From assembly GCF_009828585.1 (NCBI RefSeq), contig NZ_WSRZ01000011.1, positions 62,001 to 126,000 on the forward strand: a stretch of 64,000 nt of DNA, written 5' to 3'. A model generated the notes under the pieces. It was not told the DNA's origin. It saw only the letters and a program-made list of their open reading frames with translations, and ran no database searches. A program made the position numbers and the translations under genes. This DNA is from Shewanella litoralis. Its GTDB lineage: Bacteria; Pseudomonadota; Gammaproteobacteria; Enterobacterales; Shewanellaceae. Positions 8,607 through 17,008 of this stretch are shown here, piece after piece (the first letter of the stretch is position 1; every line of letters starts with the position of its first letter).

Positions 8607-9404
8607 TTAACTTGCTTTAGTTTTTGGCTCAAATTTCGGTGCAAACAAACCGAGTTGCTGAGCTTGAGTCACCATGCTCATAATGTCCATACGAGCGATT
8701 TCATCTAAGTAGTCAATATTTTCAATCACGTAATAAATCGGCTGCATAATATCAATGCGATAAGGTGTGCGCAGCACGTCGAGTAAATCGAACGGTTTAC
8801 GCTCAGGTTTATCACTTAATGCATACATGGTCTCACCGGGAGAACTTAAAATGCCACCGCCATAAATTTGTAAGGGCTCATCTTTAGCCTGAACGAGGCC
8901 AAACTCAATGGTAAACCAATACAAACGCGCTAAAAACACCCGCTGCTCTTTGGTTGCGGCAAGGCCTAGCTGGCCATACATATGCGAAAAATTGGCAAAT
9001 GAAGGGTTGGTCAATAATGGACAATGGCCAAATATTTCATGAAAAATATCAGGTTCTTGCAAATAATCGAACTCTTCTTTAGTGCGAATAAATGTCGCCA
9101 CTGGAAACTCTTTATTGGCGAGTAATTCAAAAAAGCGTCCAAAAGAAATTAATGCTGGCACAGCGGCCGTTTTCCAGCCAGTAGCTGCTAAAAGGACTTT
9201 GTCGATGTCGGGTAATTGCGGGATACGGTCAATCGACATTCCTAATGCATCTAAGCCATTAAGGTATGCGGGGCATGCGCGCCCGGGCATATTGGTCACT
9301 TGGCGCTGGTATAACTGCTGCCATAATTGATTCTCATGTTCAGAGTAATCAATGTAACCCTGGGCATCGGGTTGATGGGCAATATACTTTGTTGCTGCTG
9401 TCAT
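8607..9404 (-). CDS. phhA: Phenylalanine-4-hydroxylase PhhA
   Basis: The 265-residue iron- and pterin-dependent monooxygenase converts phenylalanine to tyrosine. The iron ligands are visible in HEIFGHCP and in the downstream Glu of WFTIEFGLVQ. Length and sequence fit the bacterial single-domain form without an N-terminal ACT domain. A GTG at 9413 is in frame; the ATG at 9404 is preferred. It is the first gene of the phhAB operon and feeds the tyrosine breakdown enzymes encoded nearby. Confidence 0.96.
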   Translation of the reverse strand: MTAATKYIAHQPDAQGYIDYSEHENQLWQQLYQRQVTNMPGRACPAYLNGLDALGMSIDRIPQLPDIDKVLLAATGWKTAAVPALISFGRFFELLANKEFPVATFIRTKEEFDYLQEPDIFHEIFGHCPLLTNPSFANFSHMYGQLGLAATKEQRVFLARLYWFTIEFGLVQAKDEPLQIYGGGILSSPGETMYALSDKPERKPFDLLDVLRTPYRIDIMQPIYYVIENIDYLDEIARMDIMSMVTQAQQLGLFAPKFEPKTKAS

Positions 9405-9506
9405 AGGTTCCACTTTACGTAAACTTCACTCTCTACATAGTGTGCTAACGTTGTGCTTTTGTTAACTCCCTCACAGTTTATTGTCTGGTGATAATGCAGG
9501 GGTAAT

Positions 9507-9524
9507 TGTAAACAAATACATACA
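9507..9524. promoter_or_regulatory. Candidate TyrR box upstream of phhA
   Basis: TGTAAACAAATACATACA keeps the invariant G and C of TGTAAA-N6-TTTACA and matches 10 of 12 defined bases. It lies about 105 bp upstream of the phhA start and faces the galE promoter on the other side. Confidence 0.5.
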
Positions 9525-9699
9525 AAGACCCATAATTGTCATCATTTTCAGCTGATCATTTTATGTTTATTGAACGCAATGAATGCACAGCCGACCAGTG
9601 ATTTTTTATGGGTAATATCAATAATTTTGCTGGTACTTGAACTGTGATAATTTACAATGTAGAGCAATATGACTCATTTATTCACAGGACGATTAAACT

Positions 9700-10722
9700 A
9701 TGGCAATTTTGGTAACCGGTGGCGCTGGCTATATTGGTACACACACAGTCGTGGAACTGCTAAATGCTGGACAGGAAGTGGTCATCGTAGACAATTTATC
9801 AAATTCAAGTGTTGAAGCATTAGCGCGAGTTCGTACTATTACCGGTAAAGATGTGACCTTTTATCAAGGCGATATTCTCAATAAAGCACTGCTGCAAAAA
9901 GTCTTTGCCGATCACAGTATCGAATCTGTTATTCATTTCGCGGGCTTAAAAGCCGTTGGCGAATCTGTTGCAAAGCCACTTAAGTATTACGAAAATAACG
10001 TTACTGGTACCATTATTTTGTGCCAAGTGATGGCCGAACATAAGGTTAAAAACCTGGTATTTAGCTCATCGGCAACGGTTTATGGCGACCCTGCTAGCTT
10101 ACCGATTAAAGAAGATTTCCCTACTGGCGCGACGAATCCATACGGCCAGTCAAAATTGATGGTTGAGCATATTTTAGCGGACTTATATCAGTCAGATAAC
10201 AGCTGGAACATTGCCCGTTTACGTTATTTTAATCCGGTTGGTGCCCACGAAAGTGGCTTAATTGGTGAAGATCCAAATGATATTCCAAACAACTTAATGC
10301 CGTTTATTGCCCAGGTAGCTGTGGGTAAACGCGAGCAATTAAGTGTATTTGGCGATGACTACAACACGCCTGACGGCACCGGCGTGCGTGATTATATTCA
10401 CGTGGTTGATTTAGCGGTGGGTCATTTACAAGCACTTAAAAAGTTACAAACCAAACCTGGTTTAGTCACTTATAACCTCGGAACCGGCATTGGCTACAGC
10501 GTGTTAGACATGGTTAAAGCATTTGAAAAAGCCTGTGGTAAAACCATTGCGTATCAAATAAGCCCTCGCCGCCCTGGCGATATTGCCGCCTGTTATGCCG
10601 ACCCAAGCTTCGCAGCAGCACAATTAGACTGGCGTGCAACCCATAGCGTTGAAGATATGGCGAGCAGCAGCTGGAAATGGCAATCCAATAACCCTGATGG
10701 ATATAAATTACCAAACGCTTAA
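9700..10722 (+). CDS. galE: UDP-glucose 4-epimerase GalE
   Basis: This 340-residue extended SDR interconverts UDP-glucose and UDP-galactose. The NAD-binding motif [11 protein letters not shown] is at residues 6-16, the catalytic Ser/Thr lies in FSSSATVYG and the Tyr/Lys pair in YGQSK. Length is typical. The ORF's last codons ([10 protein letters not shown], stop) lie in the first copy of a 112-bp tandem duplication, so a ghost of the galE C-terminus (APDGYKLLSA, stop) is repeated just downstream. Confidence 0.97.
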   Translation: MAILVTGGAGYIGTHTVVELLNAGQEVVIVDNLSNSSVEALARVRTITGKDVTFYQGDILNKALLQKVFADHSIESVIHFAGLKAVGESVAKPLKYYENNVTGTIILCQVMAEHKVKNLVFSSSATVYGDPASLPIKEDFPTGATNPYGQSKLMVEHILADLYQSDNSWNIARLRYFNPVGAHESGLIGEDPNDIPNNLMPFIAQVAVGKREQLSVFGDDYNTPDGTGVRDYIHVVDLAVGHLQALKKLQTKPGLVTYNLGTGIGYSVLDMVKAFEKACGKTIAYQISPRRPGDIAACYADPSFAAAQLDWRATHSVEDMASSSWKWQSNNPDGYKLPNA

Positions 10723-10916
10723 CCATTTTTTGCTGCAGCTAATACTAATATTCGCTGCAGCAATGAATACCAGCCGATTGATCGTCTATTGCAATATAAA
10801 TGCTCCTGATGGGTATAAATTGCTAAGTGCTTAACAATTTTTTATTGCAGCTAATGCTAATATGCACTGCAATAATGAATAAAAGCCTATTGACCGTTTA
10901 TTGGAATCGAAATGAC
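10693..10916. repeat. 112-bp imperfect tandem duplication at the galE-ferredoxin junction
   Basis: Unit 1 (10693-10804) and unit 2 (10805-10916) align without gaps at roughly 80% identity. Each starts CCTGATGG.TATAAATT, contains the galE stop codon, a T-run and a hairpin, and ends near AAATG. Unit 1 supplies the real end of galE and unit 2 the ribosome-binding region and start codon of the ferredoxin gene. The hairpin arms differ between units by paired changes that keep pairing. Confidence 0.85.
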
Positions 10917-11397
10917 CCAAGGTATTAACCAAAGTCGCCGTAACCTCTTTAGCCGCCGCAAAACCAATGTGATCCGCCCGCCGTGGAGCAAACCAGAGCA
11001 AGCCTTTACTGATAATTGCACCCGTTGCGATAAATGCATTACTGCCTGCGACACGCAAATTATTAAGCGTGGTGAAGGCGGTTTTCCTGAAATTGACTTC
11101 AGCAATGATGAATGCACCTTTTGCAAACAATGCGTTGAGGTATGCCCAGAACCAGTTTTTGATACCACGTTGGCACAACCATGGACTTATGCTGCCAGCA
11201 TAAAAGACAACTGCTTAACCGCTAAAGGTGTTTGGTGCCAAAGTTGTAAAGATGCCTGTGAACCTCGCGCAATTAGTTTTAGTATGGCCGTGGGCCAGGT
11301 TCCAAAACCCGTGATTGATATCGACGCCTGTACCGGCTGCGGTGCATGTGTGTCACCTTGCCCAGCTGATGCGGTTACGTTAATGCCAACTGAGTAA
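10912..11397 (+). CDS. napF: NapF-type 4Fe-4S ferredoxin
   Basis: The 161-residue protein carries several cysteine clusters: CTRCDKCITAC, CTFCKQCVEVCP, a weaker CQSCKDAC and CTGCGACVSPCP, as in NapF proteins. NapF is thought to help assemble or feed electrons to periplasmic nitrate reductase from the cytoplasm. The N-terminal basic stretch (RRNLFSRRK) is also typical. No other nap gene is in view, so this is an orphan copy. Its start codon and weak GGAA ribosome-binding site are inside the second unit of the tandem duplication. Confidence 0.88.
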   Translation: MTQGINQSRRNLFSRRKTNVIRPPWSKPEQAFTDNCTRCDKCITACDTQIIKRGEGGFPEIDFSNDECTFCKQCVEVCPEPVFDTTLAQPWTYAASIKDNCLTAKGVWCQSCKDACEPRAISFSMAVGQVPKPVIDIDACTGCGACVSPCPADAVTLMPTE

Positions 11398-11494
11398 ACC
11401 GTCAGTTAACAATACCCACAGTTTGTAGTGTTGTTATGCTGACTTTAACGCTATATTAGCACCCCAATTTAGCCATATACCTAAGGGCTCTAAG

Positions 11495-11854
11495 ATGTTT
11501 GGTCAAAAAAAGCCGGTCAATCCATTGAGCTTTATCGCTCAAGAATGTCATTTAACAGGCAAGCTAATGTTTAGCGGTGATGTGTTAATTGCAGGCCATG
11601 TTAGTGGTGACATTCAGGCACAGGGCAATGTCACCATTGAACCTAGTGGCACGGTTGAAGGCGATATCTTATGCCGCGAGTTAAAGATTGCCGGGCAGTT
11701 GTCTGGTGAAGCACGTTGTAAAAAAATCACCTTGCATGAACAAGGCGTGTTTGAAGGCGATGCATTTTGTGAAAATATTGAAATCTTAGATGGTGGCCAA
11801 TTTTTAGGATATCGCCATCGGGATCCTCTCTCAACCACAGCGACCGCTCAATAA
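11495..11854 (+). CDS. Bactofilin (polymer-forming cytoskeletal protein)
   Basis: A 119-residue protein of the bactofilin family. The centre shows the repeating beta-helix pattern (LMFSGDVLIAGHVSGDIQAQGNVTIEPSG-like, then GDILCRELKIAGQLSGEARC) expected of a right-handed beta-solenoid that self-assembles into filaments. It is short, with brief polar tails. Bactofilins act at the inner face of the membrane in cell shape and localisation. AAGGGCTCTAAG provides the ribosome-binding site. Confidence 0.88.
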   Translation: MFGQKKPVNPLSFIAQECHLTGKLMFSGDVLIAGHVSGDIQAQGNVTIEPSGTVEGDILCRELKIAGQLSGEARCKKITLHEQGVFEGDAFCENIEILDGGQFLGYRHRDPLSTTATAQ

Positions 11855-11897
11855 TAGTTAAGCGGTTTTATTGGTATTAAAGCACTGGCAAGTGACA

Positions 11898-12125
11898 TTA
11901 ATGCTTAGCCAGCTGCTTGTTCACTAAGGCCAGCTGATCTCTCAAGGTTGTTTTTGCAGCGAAATGTTGGCCATTACTCACATTTACAACTGCGCGGCAG
12001 AGACTTAGAGGTGTAGTTATTTTACATAAAAAGTCGATAACGCAGTAAAAATGGTCGGCATCAAATGGCATGTCAGTCGCCTGATAACGTATTGCACCGC
12101 ATAAACAACCACCTTGTAACACCAT
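11898..12125 (-). pseudogene. Remnant of a GFA/Mss4-like (CENP-V) zinc protein
   Basis: The first ~28 residues (MVLQGGCLCGAIRYQATDMP) match the N-terminus of glutathione-dependent formaldehyde-activating (GFA) family proteins, including CLCG. After that the family pattern collapses: the expected HC-x-x-C motif reads HFYCVIDFLCK, and the remaining ~45 residues have no recognisable family features. Total length is 75 residues against roughly 110-140 for the family. AGGAGG at eight bases supports the start at 12125. Probably a decayed gene; an intact small divergent protein is the alternative. Confidence 0.5.
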
Positions 12126-12145
12126 AGTCATTACCTCCTCGCACA

Positions 12146-12832
12146 TTATTGAAATGGCTGCTTTGCAGAAACACTGGCTTGTTGTTGCCATTGGCGTAAC
12201 AGACTCACAAACTCTTTGGGGTCGCGATCGACACTGTCAGTTGATAAATATAAGTGGTAACCCAGTTGTTCATTTAAGGTTTGGCAGCGATGGCCAAACA
12301 TGGCTAACACGCCGCGATAACGATCGCCATTAACGATTAACGGGGTATATTCTGCGCCCAAATACCCTTCTAGACTTTGTAAATCTTCATCTTGTGTAGC
12401 TGCAGTCATCAACAGTGGCCGCTGCTCGGTTAATAAGCCAGTCGCTAAACGCGGTGAAATACAGTCTAAAATAGGATTGATTTTTTTAAGTTTAACGCCA
12501 ATATAAGGTAATTCAATTAATTCCATATTTTGATTTACTCTTACATTATCAAGGCGTTGAATGTTATCCCATTCAATAAATACCTGGCCGCGACGATGAT
12601 AAAACGCTACACCGTCGGCGGTAAATTTAAAACTGACCGCAGGTTGGTACACTTTGGCAACGCCTAAAATTAAGCCCACTGACCCCAGCGCAAAAAACAT
12701 CATACCCAGTGCGAATAAACTGCTAAAGCTTATAAAAACAATCAGACTTATTAACAGACTAACAGAGCCCAAAATAGTTAACGTAATGCCATTGCGTTTT
12801 GAAAAAGGACTGATCAATAGCTCATCGGTCAT
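12146..12832 (-). CDS. DUF2982 family membrane protein
   Basis: This 228-residue protein is of unknown function. Two hydrophobic segments at residues 16-60 (ITLGSVSLLISLIVFISF and LFALGMMFFALGSVGLILG) are followed by a soluble, probably cytoplasmic, domain rich in strands. It begins immediately after the ElyC-like gene, so the two are cotranscribed. I assign DUF2982 from memory of this conserved Shewanella/Vibrio family. The start has AAGGAG upstream. Confidence 0.7.
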   Translation of the reverse strand: MTDELLISPFSKRNGITLTILGSVSLLISLIVFISFSSLFALGMMFFALGSVGLILGVAKVYQPAVSFKFTADGVAFYHRRGQVFIEWDNIQRLDNVRVNQNMELIELPYIGVKLKKINPILDCISPRLATGLLTEQRPLLMTAATQDEDLQSLEGYLGAEYTPLIVNGDRYRGVLAMFGHRCQTLNEQLGYHLYLSTDSVDRDPKEFVSLLRQWQQQASVSAKQPFQ

Positions 12833-13612
12833 TTAAAGTGTCTCCTTGGTGTTCTGCTGTGCAGATAACCCTTTAATTTGTAGCCAAAGCATACCGACAT
12901 ATTCATGAATTGAGCGCTGTGACGCCAATAGTTGATCTGCATCTAAACGCCACCAAAAACTTACACGCGCAATAAAATCGCTTGGCGCAGCCTGTGGTTG
13001 CATGCCTAATTGAGTAAAGATGCTCATGGCACGTGGCATATGAGTAGCAGAGGTCACTAACCTAAAAGGTTGCTGGCCGATTAATTGCTGTAATGCGTAT
13101 GCTTCTTCGATGGTATCTTTGGGCTGGTCAAACTTAATGATATTGGCTGGGTTAACCCCAAGCTCAACAGCCGCTTTAGCCATTATACTTGCATGAGGTG
13201 TCGGTTGTTGACCGCCACTGTAGCCACTTACCACTAAGGTACAACCTTGTCCCAAACTCAGTTGCCTTATCCCTTCACTTAAGCGCGCTAATGCTGTGGC
13301 AGATAACTGCTGTACAGCTGTTAACCCAGGTTTTTCAAGATTCCCAGAGCCTAAAACCATCACCACACAGGGATTTGTCATCATTTGATTATTGGTGGTA
13401 TAGCGTGACTCTAGTGAGTCGGTTAACCAATAACTGACTTGCGACTGACTGCACAACAGCAACACGGCAATGGCGAGTGATAGGCAGACTTTGCCTAATT
13501 TAAGCAATAATTGACGCTGACTGCGCCACAATAATGCCGTAATCAATAGCAATAAAACGGTTAACGGAATGGGCATAACCAATTGCGACAAGACTTTTTT
13601 TAACCAAAACAT
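12833..13612 (-). CDS. ElyC/SanA/YdcF family (DUF218) envelope protein
   Basis: The 259-residue protein has two N-terminal transmembrane helices (about 10-60) and then a periplasmic DUF218 domain with VVMVLGSGN, VVSGYSGG and LVTSATHMPRAMSIF. That architecture matches E. coli ElyC, needed for envelope integrity at low temperature through undecaprenyl-phosphate metabolism. Function by homology only. The frame opens with TTG at 13627; the ATG at 13612 follows GAGTGA and is preferred. It abuts the DUF2982 gene. Confidence 0.82.
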   Translation of the reverse strand: MFWLKKVLSQLVMPIPLTVLLLLITALLWRSQRQLLLKLGKVCLSLAIAVLLLCSQSQVSYWLTDSLESRYTTNNQMMTNPCVVMVLGSGNLEKPGLTAVQQLSATALARLSEGIRQLSLGQGCTLVVSGYSGGQQPTPHASIMAKAAVELGVNPANIIKFDQPKDTIEEAYALQQLIGQQPFRLVTSATHMPRAMSIFTQLGMQPQAAPSDFIARVSFWWRLDADQLLASQRSIHEYVGMLWLQIKGLSAQQNTKETL

Positions 13613-13690
13613 CAATGATTCACTCAATCTTTATTCAGTCAGTAATACCAACTTAGTAATATTGACGCTAGTGTAACTTAGTCAACGCAA

Positions 13691-13718
13691 AACAAAAACG
13701 GCACTATTGAGTGCCGTT
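13691..13718 (-). terminator. mak terminator
   Basis: On the minus strand AACGGCACT, a four-base loop and AGTGCCGTT are followed by TTTTTGTTTTG, a standard rho-independent terminator 32 bp past the mak stop. Confidence 0.85.
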
Positions 13719-13749
13719 AATATTAAATGCGATACAAACCTAAGCCTGA

Positions 13750-14655
13750 TTACTTTTCGTCTTTGCCCCACAACCATGCTGCGCCGCGAACACCAGATGA
13801 TGCTCCAAATTTATTTTTCACAACCTGGGTCTCACACTCACGGCCCACCACATATTTAGGTAGCACTTTAGGCAACTCGGTATAAATCGCATCAATGTTT
13901 GACACACCGCCACCTAATACAATCATGTCTGGGTCCATCATGTTAATCACATGCGCTAAAGAACGTGCTAAACGGTCAATGTAGCGCTCAAATGCGGCAG
14001 TAGCTAATGGGTCACCCTGTTGCATCATTTCAGCAATTTGAATGCCACTGGTGGCATCGCCACCCGCTTCACGAAAATCACGCACAAAGCCAGTACCAGA
14101 AATAAAGGTTTCAATACAATCACGATTACCACAAAAACAGGTGGTAGAATTGAATTCATCTGGGGTCATCCACGGTAGCGGATTATGTCCCCACTCACCG
14201 CCAATACCATTACCACCACCATGAACGGTGCCGTTTATCGACACTCCCGCACCACAACCGGTGCCAATAATCCCGCCAAATACCACACGTTTACCGGCTG
14301 CCGCGCCATCGACCGCTTCTGATACCGCAAAACAGTTTGCATCATTGGCCACGCGCACTTCACGGTGTAATACTTCGCTTAAATCTTTATCTAACGGGTG
14401 ACCGTTTATCCAGGTAGAGTTTGAGTTTTTAACCAAACCGGTAAAGGGCGACACCACACCAGGAATACCGACACCCACTGAGCCAGTTTGTTTTGTTGCT
14501 GTTTCAGCATCAGTCACCAGGCTGACAATGGCTTCTACTGTGCCTGGATAATTTTTAGGAGTAGGAATACGCTTTCTGAATATTTCAGCGCCATCTTCGG
14601 CTAACGCCACTATTTCAATTTTGGTACCACCGAGATCGACGCCCATGCGCATCAT
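13750..14655 (-). CDS. mak: Fructokinase Mak (ROK family)
   Basis: This 301-residue ROK-family sugar kinase has the ATP motif [11 protein letters not shown] at the N-terminus, the catalytic region [21 protein letters not shown], and the ROK zinc site [17 protein letters not shown]. It reads closely like E. coli Mak, which phosphorylates fructose and, less well, other hexoses. In this neighbourhood it may also phosphorylate glucose released by the glucan enzymes; that is inference. GAGAGG six bases upstream supports the ATG at 14655. Confidence 0.9.
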   Translation of the reverse strand: MMRMGVDLGGTKIEIVALAEDGAEIFRKRIPTPKNYPGTVEAIVSLVTDAETATKQTGSVGVGIPGVVSPFTGLVKNSNSTWINGHPLDKDLSEVLHREVRVANDANCFAVSEAVDGAAAGKRVVFGGIIGTGCGAGVSINGTVHGGGNGIGGEWGHNPLPWMTPDEFNSTTCFCGNRDCIETFISGTGFVRDFREAGGDATSGIQIAEMMQQGDPLATAAFERYIDRLARSLAHVINMMDPDMIVLGGGVSNIDAIYTELPKVLPKYVVGRECETQVVKNKFGASSGVRGAAWLWGKDEK

Positions 14656-14714
14656 AACTAGCCTCTCCATTATTAATGTAATGTTATTTCCATATTAGCA
14701 AAGCGAGGTAACAC

Positions 14715-15515
14715 CTAACTTTTTGCAAACCACGCCGGCGACGCAGCAATAAAATATGGATTTAAAATGTTTTCTTTTTGATTATATTCAAGTGGTGTCA
14801 TGGCAGGATATGCCAACACAACGCCACCTGCACTTTCTAAAACAGCTTGCGCGGCTGCGGTGTCCCATTCGCTGGTTAAGCCAAGCCTTGGGTACACATC
14901 TGCCTGGCCTTCGGCCACCATACAAAACTTTAATGAACTGCCGACACTGAGCATTTGGTGCTCACCAATAGTCTGTAAATACTCAGCAACATCAGGACTG
15001 ATATGTGAACGACTTCCGACCACGATAGCGGGCGATTGCAGTGCTCGATCACGAATATCTAATACTGATACTTGTCCGTTATGTTCAAGCCAGGCGCCTT
15101 GGCCAATCACCCCGCTATAACACTTTTTCAACACTGGGGCGTAAACCACCCCCGCAACGGCTTTGCCTTGATGAATAAGCGCAATATTGACGGTAAACTC
15201 GCCGTTGCGTTTAATAAACTCTTTAGTGCCATCAAGTGGGTCAATTAACCAGTAGGTTTGCCATGTTTGTCTTTCGGCCCAACTAATATCAGCCGCTTCT
15301 TCGCTCATCACGGCAATATCGGCAAAATGGCGCTTCAGCCCAGCAACAATCACATGATGACTGGCGATATCAGCCGCCGTGACCGGACTATCATCTTGCT
15401 TAACTTCAACACCCAAATCTGCCTGGGCATATACCTGCATAATGGCGTCGCCAGCCTCTTTGGCCAGCTCAACGATTGTTTGTAAATCTGCGGCTGTAAA
15501 TGTAATGTTCGACAA
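14715..15515 (-). CDS. cysQ: 3'(2'),5'-bisphosphate nucleotidase CysQ
   Basis: The 266-residue protein belongs to the inositol-monophosphatase superfamily. Metal-binding motifs are visible: VMSEEA, WLIDPLDGTKEFI and EWDTAAAQAVLESAGG. It dephosphorylates PAP formed in sulfate assimilation. The start is an unusual TTG at 15515 with AAGGA six bases upstream, giving MSNITFTAADL. It is 59 bp upstream of mak on the same strand and may share its transcript. Confidence 0.93.
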   Translation of the reverse strand: MSNITFTAADLQTIVELAKEAGDAIMQVYAQADLGVEVKQDDSPVTAADIASHHVIVAGLKRHFADIAVMSEEAADISWAERQTWQTYWLIDPLDGTKEFIKRNGEFTVNIALIHQGKAVAGVVYAPVLKKCYSGVIGQGAWLEHNGQVSVLDIRDRALQSPAIVVGSRSHISPDVAEYLQTIGEHQMLSVGSSLKFCMVAEGQADVYPRLGLTSEWDTAAAQAVLESAGGVVLAYPAMTPLEYNQKENILNPYFIAASPAWFAKS

Positions 15516-15850
15516 ATCAATTCCTTAAAAATTTATAGCGGTTCGATACCATTGATATACATTATGCCATCGTTCCCACCGTAAATTGATATAATCATTT
15601 GATTGTAGTTAAACCAAAACGCGCAAATTGGTCGTTAAAAACCCCACATCAAAACAACAAATCGGTAACACTTTGCCTTGTTGCTCGATACTAAGCTAAG
15701 CGTTGCGCTGCTCAAAGCAAACAGTGCATCTTTGCATTCGTATTCAATCCCACTTACACAGTTTACACCGCGTAAACAAACCCAAGAAAACACTGGATTG
15801 ACTGTATAATTAACACCACAAAAACTGGGAAACCATCGCGATAATCAAGG
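15516..15850. other. Gap between the GH16 gene and cysQ
   Basis: A 335-bp intergenic stretch that must hold the cysQ promoter and the end of the GH16 transcript. An inverted repeat GTTTAC-ACCGC-GTAAAC lies near 15760-15776. No further gene or RNA is apparent; the short open frame inside it has no supporting start site. Confidence 0.45.
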
Positions 15851-16933
15851 TTACTTAACGGTGTCGGTAAGTGTTTTGCCTGATACCAACGGCGCATTTT
15901 CATCAATGGTTTCACAGCCTGCACCCGTGGTGGGTGAGTCGCCGCATTGATAAACACGAACATAATCCACTAACATTGATTGAGGAAATACATCAGGATC
16001 AATCCCTTTGTTGTGCACGTTTGCCGCCCAATCGCCGCCGACAGCAAGATTTAGCAACAGATGAAAAGGCTGATTAAAAGGGGCATCATTGGGCGCGTTT
16101 ACTGTTTCGCCCTTATCATCGACATATTGGCTATACCAGCCAGATGAACGTTGCGTGGCAAAATGAACATCATCAACATACCAACGTATTTCATCCTGTT
16201 GCCATTCAACGGCGTAAACATGAAAGTCATCGGCAGGGTTAGCACCATTCGCTAAGTGATATTCTTGACCTGTATAGACATTATTAGGCCATTGTTTGCC
16301 GTAATGTAGTGTGCCGTGTACGGCTGAAACCGGCGCGCTATCCTCAACAACCACTTTAAGATTAACCGCTTCCATAATGTCGATTTCGCCAGAACCTGCC
16401 CATGGGCCATATACCCAATCGGTCGGCAGCATCCAAATAGCAGGCCAGGTACCTTGTCCTTGTGGCAATTTTGCGCGAATTTCAAAACGGCCGTATTTCC
16501 AATCGCCTTTGTTTTTTGACACTAATCTCGCCGAGGTATAATCCAAGGTTTTACTGGTGTCATTGACATCATAACTCGGGTCAGCGTCATTGACCGCAGG
16601 GCCAGAAAAACGCTCTTTAATCGCGGTAATAGTCAATAAACCATCGGCAACTGAAGCATTTTCAGCTCTTGCGGTATAACACTGTGCTTCATTATTGCCG
16701 CCGCCATAACAGTCAACTGCAAAACTCCATTTGTTGGCATTCACTGCATTGCCGTCAAACTCATCTTGCCACACCATTTGCCAGCCAGAATTTGTCAGGC
16801 TGGTTGCTGTTTGAGTTTGGCTTTCGGTATTAATTGAATGACAACCCGAGAGAATAAACGAAGCCAACGTAAAAACTGTTAAGCCCGTTAACAATGAGTT
16901 GTAGTTAGCAAAATGCGTCATTAGTTTACTCAT
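15851..16933 (-). CDS. GH16 endo-beta-glucanase lipoprotein (laminarinase-like)
   Basis: The 360-residue protein starts with a lipoprotein signal ending in the lipobox LSGC and carries a glycoside hydrolase 16 domain. The catalytic motif GEIDIMEAV holds the nucleophile and acid/base Glu, with supporting segments WQDEFDG, AIWMLP and FHVYAVEWQQDEIRWYVDD. GH16 enzymes of this type cut internal beta-1,3 (or mixed 1,3-1,4) bonds. It is the last gene of a minus-strand set with the GH3 enzyme and a sugar importer, so laminarin-type glucan is the likely substrate. Probably anchored in the outer membrane. Confidence 0.9.
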   Translation of the reverse strand: MSKLMTHFANYNSLLTGLTVFTLASFILSGCHSINTESQTQTATSLTNSGWQMVWQDEFDGNAVNANKWSFAVDCYGGGNNEAQCYTARAENASVADGLLTITAIKERFSGPAVNDADPSYDVNDTSKTLDYTSARLVSKNKGDWKYGRFEIRAKLPQGQGTWPAIWMLPTDWVYGPWAGSGEIDIMEAVNLKVVVEDSAPVSAVHGTLHYGKQWPNNVYTGQEYHLANGANPADDFHVYAVEWQQDEIRWYVDDVHFATQRSSGWYSQYVDDKGETVNAPNDAPFNQPFHLLLNLAVGGDWAANVHNKGIDPDVFPQSMLVDYVRVYQCGDSPTTGAGCETIDENAPLVSGKTLTDTVK

Positions 16934-17008
16934 GATGTTGAATATTTAACAAGGCTTGAGCCAGACCGTACCAGTGTATTTAGGGTCTGGCCCAGCTCTC
17001 TGCACAGC

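Noticed and set aside
10634-10834. Plus-strand frame ending APDGYKLLSA
   Set aside because: It is an out-of-frame overlap of galE that runs into the duplicated ghost of the galE C-terminus, not a separate gene.
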